From an uncultured bacterium (GTDB taxonomy: Bacteria; CAIWAD01): a stretch of DNA of 34,341 nucleotides. The stretch is from NCBI GenBank assembly GCA_903910645.1, contig CAIWAD010000182.1, forward strand, positions 1 through 34,341. The letters are read 5' to 3'. The position numbers and the translations under genes are program-made. Below, in pieces: positions 1 through 8,571 of the stretch. The stretch's first letter is position 1. Every line of letters begins with the position of its first letter. Below the pieces are notes generated by a model. That model was not told the DNA's origin, searched no databases, and worked only from the letters and a program-made list of their open reading frames with translations.

Positions 1-56
1 CTCCAGCTTTTCACTCCACCCCAGCGGCGCGTGCTGTTCACCAGAAGAATGTTCAC
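1..56 (-). CDS. Glycosyltransferase family 4-like protein, N-terminal fragment (partial)
   Basis: This is the first part of a gene that runs off the left edge on the minus strand. It starts with GTG at 56-54, overlapping the TGA of the upstream glycosyltransferase gene (55-53) in a GTGA arrangement. The 18 visible codons read MNILLVNSTRRWGGVKSW. A hydrophobic first beta strand followed by a WGGV-type glycine-rich turn is typical of the N-terminal Rossmann domain of GT-B glycosyltransferases such as family 4. Position at the end of an MsbA/GT9 operon supports a role in building LPS or another surface glycan. Only 18 residues are visible, so the family call is tentative, but the reading frame and the coupling are clear. 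Confidence 0.6.
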   Translation of the reverse strand, partial: MNILLVNSTRRWGGVKSW

Positions 57-1141
57 CGGTGGGACCCCATGAACGATGTGACCCAGACTCCCTGGGCCGT
101 GGCCAATGCTTCCACCACTTCCCACACGGCATCCACTGGAATGTCTTCCAGGGCCTGCGCCTCCGTGCAGACGCCGCGCGTGGGAACAGCCCGCGTGCGG
201 GAGGCGGTGGCCACCCAGCGCTGGGTGGAATCGTCGGGGCAGGTCCAGTTCTCCGGGTGCACATGGCCGAAGACCGCCACCGTGGGAAGACCCGCCAGGG
301 CCGCCAGATGCTTGGGTCCACCATCATTTCCCACGAACAAGGCGCAGCGGGCCAAAATCTGGGAGAGCACGGCCAGGGATGGCATGGGATAGTCGAACAG
401 GGCGTCAGGCCCCAACTCCAGAGCCACACGGCGGGCAGCCTCGCTCTCCCCGGGACCATAAACCAACAGGGGCTGCAGGCCACGGGAAGCCAGGCGACGG
501 CCAATCTCCGCCAGTTTCTCCGGCGGCCACACTTTGTATGCCTGGCGGCTGACGCCAAAAAGCGCGACCACCGGCCAGCGGAACGGACCACCGGGACGGG
601 TGGGGGGCAGGTTGGCCTTTCCCCTGAACCAGGTGTGGCAGAAATGCTCGGCGGCTTGGCGGGATTCCCCGGAAACGGGAAAGTCCAGCCCAAGATCCCG
701 GCCCGCAGGAGCGGCCCCGGCATCCAGGGCCGTGGACAGCATGCGCAGTTTGTCCAGGGCGCTGTAATCCGCGTTGTGTCGGGCATAGCGATGCGTGTAG
801 CCAAGGGCACGCCACCAGCGCCCGCCAAAGCCCACACGCACGGGGGCTCCACTCAGGCGGGCCAGCAGCACGGTCTTGGGCAAACCCTGGCAATCCACCA
901 CCCAGTCGTAGCGGCGGCGGCGCAATTCCCTGCCCATGTCCAGCAGATCCACGGCGGTGGCGTGGGTGGGCAGGACCAGGCATTCTGACACGCACGGATT
1001 GTGCTCCAGAAGCTGCAGGCCCATGCCTTCGCAAAGGAAGTCCAGGCGGGCGTCAGGAAAGGTGCGCCGCAGATGGCGCAGCAGGGGCGTGGTCATCAGG
1101 ATGTCGCCCAGGCGACGCAGCTGGATGACCAGGATGCGCAT
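53..1141 (-). CDS. Glycosyltransferase family 9 (ADP-heptose:LPS heptosyltransferase-like)
   Basis: The protein (362 aa) has the GT9 layout: an N-terminal domain opening MRILVIQLRRLGDILMTTPL, in which the RxGD turn follows the first strand as in WaaC/WaaF, and a C-terminal domain with FVGNDGGPKHLAALAGLP, the conserved donor-binding segment of heptosyltransferases. These enzymes add sugars, classically L-glycero-D-manno-heptose, to the LPS core at the inner face of the inner membrane. The exact sugar cannot be told from sequence. I start it at ATG 1141-1139, which shares one base with the TGA of the DUF6165 gene (TGATG). An in-frame TTG one codon earlier is less likely. It belongs to a minus-strand operon with an MsbA-like exporter. 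Confidence 0.9.
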   Translation of the reverse strand: MRILVIQLRRLGDILMTTPLLRHLRRTFPDARLDFLCEGMGLQLLEHNPCVSECLVLPTHATAVDLLDMGRELRRRRYDWVVDCQGLPKTVLLARLSGAPVRVGFGGRWWRALGYTHRYARHNADYSALDKLRMLSTALDAGAAPAGRDLGLDFPVSGESRQAAEHFCHTWFRGKANLPPTRPGGPFRWPVVALFGVSRQAYKVWPPEKLAEIGRRLASRGLQPLLVYGPGESEAARRVALELGPDALFDYPMPSLAVLSQILARCALFVGNDGGPKHLAALAGLPTVAVFGHVHPENWTCPDDSTQRWVATASRTRAVPTRGVCTEAQALEDIPVDAVWEVVEALATAQGVWVTSFMGSHR

Positions 1142-1539
1142 CAAGCCCTGGGCTTCCCGGCGCTGTAATCCACGTATTGTTTCTCTTCCACCAGCGTGCT
1201 GCCGAAGTGCTCGTTCAGCTGACGCTTCAGCGCGGCGCGAAGATCATTGGTGACATAAACAGCCCGGGCCAGCTCCACGAAACGGTCGCCGAAGTCCTGG
1301 CGGCTTTCCAGCACGCGAAGTTCGTCCTCCACATCCCATAGTGCGCCGTTCACTTCGTCCAGCTGTCCCTCCAGCTGCTCGTGGCGCAGACCGTCCTGGT
1401 CCGCCACCCTCTGCAGCTCCGCCAGCTCCCGCCGCACATTGGCGCGCTTGTCCTCCCGGGTGAAGCGCGCCTCCTTGATGCGCAGGATGGAGAGCTTGTC
1501 CAACAGCTCACCCACGGAGACAGGGGCCTGCACGATCAC
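1141..1539 (-). CDS. DUF6165 family protein
   Basis: A 132-residue, largely helical, charged protein. The N-terminal stretch VSVGELLDKLSILRIKEARF matches my recollection of DUF6165, a small family of unknown function often found next to LPS or glycan glycosyltransferases. The middle (about residues 25-85) is rich in Glu, Arg, Leu and Gln and looks like a coiled coil. There is no signal peptide or membrane segment, so it is probably cytoplasmic. The start is GTG at 1539-1537, overlapping the exporter stop as GTGA and preceded by a strong AGGAGG ribosome binding site. It sits between the MsbA-like flippase and a GT9 enzyme and is translationally coupled to both, suggesting a structural or regulatory role in the same glycan pathway. 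No catalytic function can be read. Confidence 0.75.
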   Translation of the reverse strand: MIVQAPVSVGELLDKLSILRIKEARFTREDKRANVRRELAELQRVADQDGLRHEQLEGQLDEVNGALWDVEDELRVLESRQDFGDRFVELARAVYVTNDLRAALKRQLNEHFGSTLVEEKQYVDYSAGKPRA

Positions 1540-3413
1540 GATTCCTCCTGCACGCTGAATTGGAGCTCGTAGAGCTTGCGGTACTCGGCGCAGCTCTCCA
1601 GCAGTTCATGGTGGGGCCCAACGCCTTCAATGCGCCCGTCCTTCAGGCACACGATGCGGTCGGCGCGGATGATGGTGCTCAAGCGGTGGGCAATCACCAG
1701 AGCCGTGCGCTGGCTGATGCTGCGTTCCAGCGCCGCCTGCACCAGCTGCTCGCTTTCCGTGTCCAGGGCGCTGGTGGCCTCGTCGAAGACCAACACACGC
1801 GGATGGCGCCACACGGCGCGGGCAATGGCCAGGCGCTGGCGCTGACCGCCGGAGAGGTTGCTGCCGCCCTCGCGCACCAGGGCTTCCGTGCCACCCATCT
1901 CCTCCACGAATGCTTCCGCGTTGGCCATGGCCAGTGCCTCCATCACGGAGGCACCATCAGGGCTGGTCTGGGGATAGGCCACATTCTCCGCCACGCTCAG
2001 CTGGAAGAGCCAGGTGTCCTGCCCCACCACGCCAAAGAGGCGGCGGTAGGACCCCAGCTCCAGCCCGCGGATGTCCCGGCCGTCCAGCAGCAGACAGCCT
2101 TCATCCGGGTCCTGCAGGCGCAGCACCAGATTGGCCAGGGTGGTCTTGCCGGAGCCGGAGGCGCCCACCAGGGCCAGCAGTTCGCCCTGACGCAGCACAA
2201 GATCCACTCCGTCCAGCGCCGTCTTGTCCTGGTAACGCACGGTGACGCCACGCAGCTCGATGCCCTGCACCAGATCCCCGGCCGGTGGCGCGTTCTCCGG
2301 TTGCGCCAGGCTGCTGCGCAGATCAAAAATCTCCATCAGGCGATCCCCGGCGCCGGTGCCGCGCTGGAGCTCATTCCATGTGCGTGCCACCAGTTTCAAC
2401 GGGTGCAGCATGGCCAGCAGGGCCGCCAGAAAGGTGAGGAAGGCGGAGCCGGAGACCACATCGCCGGAGAGCACGCGCGTGCCGCCGTACCACAGCACGA
2501 AAACCGCCACCAGAAGGGAGGCGAACTCGCCGAACGGCGCCGACAGACTGGCCACCAGCTCCAGCTTGCGCATGCGGCGGAAGTAGCTGGCGGTGGATTC
2601 CTGGAAGCGCTGGATTTCCCGATCCCGCGCGAAGAAAGCCTGCACCACACGGAAGCCCTGCAGGTTCTCCGTGAGCCGCTCGGACACGCGGGACATGTGC
2701 TCCTGGGCGCGACGGCTGTAGGTGCGCAGTTTGCGACCAATGAACTGGAAACCCATCACCGCCGGCACCAGGAAGAAGATGGAGATCAGGGTGAGGCGCC
2801 AGTCCACCAGCAGGGCCAGGGTGAAGTAGACCACGCTCTGCAGCAGGTTGGAGAGCAGCTCCGAGACCTTGGTCACCGTCAGGCTGCGCACCACCATCAC
2901 ATCGTTGATGACGCGGCTGATGAGTTCGCCCTGGCGGTAACGCTGCACGACATCCAGCGACAGGCCCTGCAAATGGCTGAACAAGTGGTCGCGCAGCCGC
3001 CGCACCAGAGTCTGCTCCACCTGCACGAAAAAGATGCGGTACAAATAGAAGGCCAGGAACTTGGCCACCGCCAACCCCACCACCACGCTGCACAGCAGCA
3101 TCAGCACCGTGGCGCGCTGGTGGCGGCCCAGGAAGCTGTCCAGCGCCCTGCCCACGGCCTCGCGCCAGGCGGGGGCGTGCACAGCCTGCAGCAAATCCTG
3201 CTTGAGCAATTGAAGGGAGGGCCCCGTGTCCATGAGCTGCGCGGGGGCGGGATCTGTTGCGCCGCCGCCGAACACGCCTTCGAAGAAAGGGTAGATGAGA
3301 CTGATGTTGGCGCCCGCCAGCAAACTGGAGATCACCATCATCACCAGGCCAAGGGCCAGGTGACGGCGCACGCCCCGCAGGTAGGGCAGGAATTGTCGGA
3401 TCAGTCGCCACAT
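1536..3413 (-). CDS. ABC exporter, MsbA-like (lipid A / glycolipid flippase)
   Basis: A 625-residue half-transporter with an N-terminal six-helix transmembrane domain (about residues 15-340) fused to an ATPase domain. The ATPase carries Walker A GASGSGKTT near residue 415, the signature LSGGQRQ near 518, and Walker B VLVFDEATSALD. A Q-loop (VVGQDTWLF) and the switch His in IAHRL are present. This is the architecture of MsbA, which flips lipid A-core across the inner membrane; other glycolipid substrates are possible. A periplasmic insertion rich in Gly, Ala and Pro follows the first helix (about residues 47-100). It is first in a minus-strand operon with DUF6165 and glycosyltransferase genes. 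No ribosome binding site precedes ATG 3413, and a TATATT lies only eight bases upstream. Confidence 0.9.
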   Translation of the reverse strand: MWRLIRQFLPYLRGVRRHLALGLVMMVISSLLAGANISLIYPFFEGVFGGGATDPAPAQLMDTGPSLQLLKQDLLQAVHAPAWREAVGRALDSFLGRHQRATVLMLLCSVVVGLAVAKFLAFYLYRIFFVQVEQTLVRRLRDHLFSHLQGLSLDVVQRYRQGELISRVINDVMVVRSLTVTKVSELLSNLLQSVVYFTLALLVDWRLTLISIFFLVPAVMGFQFIGRKLRTYSRRAQEHMSRVSERLTENLQGFRVVQAFFARDREIQRFQESTASYFRRMRKLELVASLSAPFGEFASLLVAVFVLWYGGTRVLSGDVVSGSAFLTFLAALLAMLHPLKLVARTWNELQRGTGAGDRLMEIFDLRSSLAQPENAPPAGDLVQGIELRGVTVRYQDKTALDGVDLVLRQGELLALVGASGSGKTTLANLVLRLQDPDEGCLLLDGRDIRGLELGSYRRLFGVVGQDTWLFQLSVAENVAYPQTSPDGASVMEALAMANAEAFVEEMGGTEALVREGGSNLSGGQRQRLAIARAVWRHPRVLVFDEATSALDTESEQLVQAALERSISQRTALVIAHRLSTIIRADRIVCLKDGRIEGVGPHHELLESCAEYRKLYELQFSVQEES

Positions 3414-3490
3414 GATGAATCAATATAAGTGACCTTTGGCCCCGGCGACCCGCACAGCACCCAATCCGTGAGACAGATGAGGCCTTTTCC

Positions 3491-6400
3491 ATGCATCAAG
3501 CTTCAAAACTGGCCGTCCTGGGCCTGTTTCTGGCGTCCATGGGCCTGAACCGCGCCAATGCCTCCACCTGGCTGGAGCGCTTCAACGAGCGTCCCACGCT
3601 GGAAGGCTTCACCTGCCGGCACCTCTACCTGGACAGCCAAGACCAGGTGGCGGGCGCCTGCCTAGTGCACGAGAGTGGCTTCACCCTGGATCTGCTTCCC
3701 ATGGATACGGCGCCCCAGGCTTTTGTGTGGATCCACACGCCGGTGGCCGACGATCGCGGGGAGCCCCACACCCTGGAGCACCTCCTGCTGGGCAAAGGGC
3801 GGCGCGGCCTTGCCGTGGCCAACGCCGAGGAGTTCCGCCTTAGCTCCTCCAGCGCCTTCACGGGCCAGCTGGAGACCTGCTACCACTTCAGCACCGCGCT
3901 CTCCAGCGCCGACTTCCTGGTGGAGCTGGAGGATCGCCTGGACGCCCTGTTGCACCCAGATTTCAGTGACGAGGAGATTCGCCGGGAGGTTTGCCACATC
4001 GGCCCCAAAGCCGGTCCCCAGGGCCTTGAACTGGAAGAGAAGGGCACGGTGTACACGGAGATGCTCAGCAGCTGGGACCATCCGTGGAGCCGCGCCGGGC
4101 GCAAGCTGCAGGAGTGGCTGCACGGCAATGGCCATCCCTTGGCGGTGAACCAGGGCGGCATTCCGGAGGCCATCCGGCGCATGGAGCCCGCGGACATCCG
4201 CGCCTTCCACCAACGCAGCCACTTCCTGGGCAACATGGGCGCCCAGGTGGTGTTGCCCGCCGGAGACATGACGGAGAGCCTGCTGGCGCGCCTGAACCAG
4301 AGTCTGCGCCGTCTGGAGAAGGCGGTTCCGGGCCTTGCCCCTTCGCCGCGCAGCACGCTGCCGCCCTCCCGCCCCGCGCCGGAGGCCCGCTGCGAAGTCC
4401 TGGACGTGCCCGGTGCCCGGGAGGGCGAGGCCGCGCTGGTGCTGGCGGCCTGGCCGCCGGTGAAGGACCTGGATCGGCAGGAGCAGCTGGAGGCCCAGTT
4501 CTTCCTTTCCGTGGCCGCGCAGGGGGAAAGTTCCGACCTGCACGGCCAACTGCTGGATCCACAGGTGACCACGGATCCCGTGGGCGCCGCCTATGTGAGT
4601 TGCTGGCTGGCCGAGGAGCCGGGGCATCCGGTGAACCTGTCCCTGGGCAGCGTGCCGGCGGCGCGCGTGACCGAGGAGGGTCTGAAGGCCCTGCGCGACA
4701 GAATCTGTCGACGCTTCGGCGAGGTGGCCGCCTGGCCCGCCGGGCACGCCGAGCTGGAGGCGTTGAAGACGAGGGAGCTGGCGCTGATCAGCGCGGCGCG
4801 GCGCCAGGGTCGCACCATGCTGGACCATCCGCCCGGTTTCGGCGAGCGCGGCACGGGATCCTACTGGGCCGACCACTTGCGCACCTTGCGCGAGAGTGGC
4901 GGCTTCCGTCTGCGGCTGGATCAAGAGCCGCTGCTGGCCCGCCTGGAGGCGCGCCTGAAGACGCCGGGCAATCCCTACAGCGCCTTGCTGTCCCGCCTGG
5001 GACTGGCCAACCAGCTGCCCCATGTGGTGGGCACGCGCAGCCAGCCCGCCTTGTTGGAGGAAAAGGAGAGCCAGCGGGTGGCGCGGCTGGAGGCCTTCGC
5101 CGATTCCCTGGAAAGCGCCTATGGCACCCAGGACCGTCAACAGGCCTTGCGGCGCTTCGCCGCCGACTATGAGGCCACGAGTGCCCAACTGGAGGCCCAG
5201 CGCGTGGGGCTAACCGTGCCGGAACTGCCGCGGGAGCTGCCGTTTGACCTGGATCCTGAGCTGCCAGTGGAGATGGCGGTGCTGGACTCGGGCACGCCGC
5301 TCTGCCATGGCCGCTTCGACGCCATGCAGGGCGCCCAATGGAACATGGCGGTGGATGTGGGCGAGGGGCCCTCTTCGCCCTGGATGCCGCTCTTGCCCGC
5401 CTTCCTTACTGAAACAGGCCTGCAAGGCGATGACACCCTGGATTTCCGCCAGGTGGAGGACGCCCTGCGCCGGGAGGTGGGCTGGGCTTCCTGCTGGCTG
5501 GACACGGATTTGGAGGCGGGGCGGGCCGAACTGGTGCTGGGCGCCAGCGGAGCCAGCGCCGCGGAATGCGCTCGTGGACTGCACTGGCTGCGGCGCTTCT
5601 GCCTGGATGCCAACTGGAGCGCGGCCAACCGTCCCCGCCTGCGGGAAATCGCCCGCCGGGAGCTGGCCCAGGCCCGGGAACGGCGCCAGGGCTCCGAGGA
5701 AAGTTGGGTGGAGGTCCCTGCGGCGGCCTGGCCCCAGCGCCAGCAACCCGGTCTGTTGCGAGCAGGCTGTTTCCTGACCCAGGAGCACGAGCTCTTCCGC
5801 TGTGCCTGGGCCCTTGAGCCGCGTCCTGAGGGCTTCAACGCCCTGCTGGCGCAGTTGGAAACGCGGGGCAGGAAGCCGGACTCCACCCGGGCGTGGCTGC
5901 GCACACTGTTGGACACGCCAGTCCCCCGGCGGTCCGCCAGCTGGAGCAAGGCCTTTCACCGGACGGCCGCCCTGTCCGCGCCGCAAGTCTCCGCGCTGGG
6001 CCTTGCCCTGGAAGATCTGGACGCCTTTGCCGCTGAATTGCCGGAGGTGGAGTTTCCCATGCTGTGGGACCGATTGGTGATGGAGATCCTGAGCGCGCCA
6101 CTGCTGCTTGACGAATTGGAAAAGCTGCGTCCAGCGCTGCTTCAGGGATCACGCCGGGCCTGGTTCACGGGCAGTCTGGCTGCGCGCCACGCGGTGATGG
6201 AGGAAGCCCAGCGCCTGGATGCCGCCTTTGCCCGGAAATCGGTGCTACGATCGGCGCCCATCACCCTGTGGCAGGTGCCTCTATCCCCCAACGCCCTGTG
6301 CGGCCTGGTGGACCCCGGCGGCAGCAGCGGCGTGATTCTCTCCACGGCCCCCTTGGCCTGGCAGCAGGCCTTCACCCGTCCCGACCTGGAGGATTACCTG

Positions 6401-7036
6401 GCGGGCAACCTGCTGGGGGGCGGCAGCGACCAGGGCCTCTTCATGCAGACCTGGGCGGCGGGGCTGGCCTATTCCAATGGCATCCGCCCACGGGAACGCA
6501 CGGGCCAGCTGCGCTACTACGCCGAACGCTGCCCCGACGCGGCCCAGACCTTGACTTTTGTGGAAGACAAGGTGCGGCAGGCGCCTGCGGTGGATGTCGC
6601 ACGCAGCCAGACCGCCTTCATCACCGCCATGGGTGGATCCCGTGGAGCCCTGGACCACCCGGAGCGCACGGCGCACAGGGCGCGGGAGCTTCAGCAGGTC
6701 CTGGTGGACACGCCCACGGGCCGCCGCACCCAACGCTGGCAACAGGGACCCACCGGTCTGGATGAGCTGCGCACCTTCCGTGGCGCGCTTGTGGACCTGA
6801 TGAAAGACGAAGAGCTTCCCGCACGCCTGGAGGAGCGCAAGCTTCCCGTGCATGCCCTGGTCTTTCCCGGTCTGGGCGCGCCGGATTGGCGACCCGTCCT
6901 GGGCGGCCAGTTCTTCGTCATCGGGCCGGAGCGGCAGTTCGACCTGGTGGACGCTTATCTGGCCACGCGCAGCCAGGGTCTGAAGGTGCAACGCCTGCGC
7001 CCCTGCCACTGGTGGTATCTGGAGGCCCGCCCATGA
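3491..7036 (+). CDS. Exported M16 family zinc metalloprotease (presequence protease/M16C-like)
   Basis: A 1181-residue protein with a signal peptide (hydrophobic core about 7-18, likely cleavage after ANA near 24), so probably periplasmic. The inverted zinc motif HxxEH is HTLEH at residues 93-97. The third zinc ligand is probably Glu190 in TVYTEM, spaced as in the PreP/falcilysin (M16C) branch. The length fits a single-chain M16C enzyme with active and inactive halves. The C-terminal segment GLAYSNG followed by RYYAERC resembles the substrate-binding R/Y region of the family. Such enzymes degrade peptides, for example cleaved signal or transit peptides. The gene is divergent from the MsbA operon (77-bp gap) and overlaps the next gene by ATGA. 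Family is confident, subgroup less so. Confidence 0.85.
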   Translation: MHQASKLAVLGLFLASMGLNRANASTWLERFNERPTLEGFTCRHLYLDSQDQVAGACLVHESGFTLDLLPMDTAPQAFVWIHTPVADDRGEPHTLEHLLLGKGRRGLAVANAEEFRLSSSSAFTGQLETCYHFSTALSSADFLVELEDRLDALLHPDFSDEEIRREVCHIGPKAGPQGLELEEKGTVYTEMLSSWDHPWSRAGRKLQEWLHGNGHPLAVNQGGIPEAIRRMEPADIRAFHQRSHFLGNMGAQVVLPAGDMTESLLARLNQSLRRLEKAVPGLAPSPRSTLPPSRPAPEARCEVLDVPGAREGEAALVLAAWPPVKDLDRQEQLEAQFFLSVAAQGESSDLHGQLLDPQVTTDPVGAAYVSCWLAEEPGHPVNLSLGSVPAARVTEEGLKALRDRICRRFGEVAAWPAGHAELEALKTRELALISAARRQGRTMLDHPPGFGERGTGSYWADHLRTLRESGGFRLRLDQEPLLARLEARLKTPGNPYSALLSRLGLANQLPHVVGTRSQPALLEEKESQRVARLEAFADSLESAYGTQDRQQALRRFAADYEATSAQLEAQRVGLTVPELPRELPFDLDPELPVEMAVLDSGTPLCHGRFDAMQGAQWNMAVDVGEGPSSPWMPLLPAFLTETGLQGDDTLDFRQVEDALRREVGWASCWLDTDLEAGRAELVLGASGASAAECARGLHWLRRFCLDANWSAANRPRLREIARRELAQARERRQGSEESWVEVPAAAWPQRQQPGLLRAGCFLTQEHELFRCAWALEPRPEGFNALLAQLETRGRKPDSTRAWLRTLLDTPVPRRSASWSKAFHRTAALSAPQVSALGLALEDLDAFAAELPEVEFPMLWDRLVMEILSAPLLLDELEKLRPALLQGSRRAWFTGSLAARHAVMEEAQRLDAAFARKSVLRSAPITLWQVPLSPNALCGLVDPGGSSGVILSTAPLAWQQAFTRPDLEDYLAGNLLGGGSDQGLFMQTWAAGLAYSNGIRPRERTGQLRYYAERCPDAAQTLTFVEDKVRQAPAVDVARSQTAFITAMGGSRGALDHPERTAHRARELQQVLVDTPTGRRTQRWQQGPTGLDELRTFRGALVDLMKDEELPARLEERKLPVHALVFPGLGAPDWRPVLGGQFFVIGPERQFDLVDAYLATRSQGLKVQRLRPCHWWYLEARP

Positions 7037-7644
7037 GCGCGCACCTTTTGCATGTGGCCACCGGCAACGCCCACAAGCTGGACGAGTTGCGCCATGCCCT
7101 GGAAGAGGCCTTCGGCGCGGTTGAGCTGCGCGGTCTGCGGGACTTTCCCAATCTGGAGGAACCGGTGGAGGACGGCGCCACGCTGGAGGAAAACGCCCTC
7201 ATCAAGGCCAGGGCATTGCATGTCCATGCGGGCGGCCTGTGCGTGGCGGACGACACTGGATTGATGGTGGATGCCCTGGATGGTGCGCCGGGAGTCTACA
7301 GCGCGCGCTGGGCGGGGGAAGGCTGCAGCTACGCGGACAATGTGGCCAAGCTCTGCCGGGAAATGGCGCATGTGCCCACGGAGCGCAGGCAGGCCCGTTT
7401 CGAGACCGTGCTGGCGGTGATCGAACCCAATGGCCGCGAAACCTTGCTGCGCGGAGCCTGCCACGGCTGGATCCTGGATTGCCCGCAAGGAGAGTCCGGC
7501 TTCGGCTACGACCCTGTCTTCCTGGTGCCGGAGCTGAACCGCAGCTTCGCGGAACTGAGCCTGGCGGAAAAGAATGCCATCAGCCACCGCGGACGGGCGG
7601 TGCGTGAGCTGATCAACTGGCTAAGGAGCGCGTGCCGCTGGTAA
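7033..7644 (+). CDS. rdgB: XTP/dITP pyrophosphatase (RdgB/HAM1 family)
   Basis: A 203-residue cytoplasmic enzyme that hydrolyses non-canonical purine triphosphates (dITP, XTP) to monophosphates, keeping them out of DNA and RNA. Family motifs are the N-terminal ATGNAHKLDEL (phosphate-binding T/S-x-N-x-x-K), ADDTGLMVDALDGAPGVYSARWAG, split here as the ADDTGL and PGVYSARWAG blocks, and FGYDPVF near the C-terminus, followed by SHRGRA. I start it at ATG 7033, which overlaps the protease stop by ATGA. An upstream in-frame extension to 6886 would lie wholly inside the protease gene and adds no family sequence. Length matches the usual 190-205 residues. Confidence 0.95.
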   Translation: MSAHLLHVATGNAHKLDELRHALEEAFGAVELRGLRDFPNLEEPVEDGATLEENALIKARALHVHAGGLCVADDTGLMVDALDGAPGVYSARWAGEGCSYADNVAKLCREMAHVPTERRQARFETVLAVIEPNGRETLLRGACHGWILDCPQGESGFGYDPVFLVPELNRSFAELSLAEKNAISHRGRAVRELINWLRSACRW

Positions 7645-7728
7645 ATCCCCGCCGCCAATGGGCAATGGCCCTTCACCCGCCCACTTCCTCCTGCCGGGAA
7701 GCCCTTCCCCAATTGCCACATTCGCAGC

Positions 7729-8571
7729 ATGACTTCATTAATGCTTGATCTTCCCGCCGTGCATGACCACCTGCGGCGCTTCCTGCGTGAGGCCGTCCAT
7801 GGCGCGGGCTTCCAGCGGGCCGTGCTGGGGCTGAGCGGCGGCATCGACAGCGCCCTGGTGGCCGCTTTGGCGGCGGAAGCTCTGGGCCCCGATCAGGTGC
7901 TGGGATTGCTCCTGCCCTGGCAAGGCTCCAGCCCTGCCAGTCTGGAGCATGGCCGTCTGGTGGCCGGAACGCTGGGCATTCCCACGCGGGAGATCGATAT
8001 CAGCCCCATGACCCTGGCCTTCCAGCAGGCCCTGGAGCAAGCGGCTCCCGGCGCGGCCCCGCCCGATGCCCGGCGCCTGGGCAATGTGATGGCGCGCTGC
8101 CGCATGGTGTGCATCTTCGATGCCGCCATGGCCTGGCAGGCCCTGCCCCTGGGCACATCCAACAAAAGCGAGCTGCTGCTGGGTTATGGCACCTGGCATG
8201 GCGATCTGGCCAGCGCGGTGAATCCCATTGGCGACTTGTACAAGCAGCAGGTCTTCGCACTGTCACGCCACCTGGGACTGCCTGAGGAGGTGCTGACCAA
8301 GGCGCCCAGCGCGGACCTGGAGGAAGGCCAGACGGACGAGGCCGACCTGGGCTGGAGCTACGAGCTGCTGGACCGTATCCTGGTGCGGGCCGTGGACCAG
8401 CGCCGCAGCCGTGAGAGCCTGGTGGAAGAGGGGTTCGACCGTCGTGATGTGGACGGCATCCTGGATCGGGTGGCGCGCAACCACTTCAAGCGCATGCCTC
8501 CCGTCATTGCCAAGGTGGGGCCGCGCGCCATGGGGGCCGATTGGCTCTACCAGCGGGATTGCCAACTGTGA
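7729..8571 (+). CDS. nadE: NH3-dependent NAD+ synthetase
   Basis: A 280-residue enzyme converting deamido-NAD+ to NAD+ with ATP and ammonia, the last step of NAD synthesis. The PP-loop motif LGLSGGIDSALVAALAAEA lies near residues 33-51, and the family segments GTSNKSELLLGYGTWHGD and KAPSADLEEGQTDE, the latter involved in ATP and substrate binding, are clear. There is no glutaminase (nitrilase) domain, so it should depend on free ammonia or a separate amidotransferase. The 84-bp gap before the gene holds no strong hairpin. ATG 7729 has no obvious ribosome binding site, and a second in-frame ATG lies at 7741. It overlaps rsmI at its 3' end. Confidence 0.95.
   Translation: MTSLMLDLPAVHDHLRRFLREAVHGAGFQRAVLGLSGGIDSALVAALAAEALGPDQVLGLLLPWQGSSPASLEHGRLVAGTLGIPTREIDISPMTLAFQQALEQAAPGAAPPDARRLGNVMARCRMVCIFDAAMAWQALPLGTSNKSELLLGYGTWHGDLASAVNPIGDLYKQQVFALSRHLGLPEEVLTKAPSADLEEGQTDEADLGWSYELLDRILVRAVDQRRSRESLVEEGFDRRDVDGILDRVARNHFKRMPPVIAKVGPRAMGADWLYQRDCQL

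Noticed and set aside
1560-3428. A 622-codon plus-strand open frame opposite the ABC exporter
   Set aside because: It mirrors the exporter gene, is rich in His and Gln with no domain pattern, and the minus strand has all ABC motifs. High G+C makes such long shadow frames common.
8541-8567. TTG 8541 as start of rsmI
   Set aside because: It would read nine codons from within nadE that are not part of the family. GTG 8568 gives the usual stop/start overlap.
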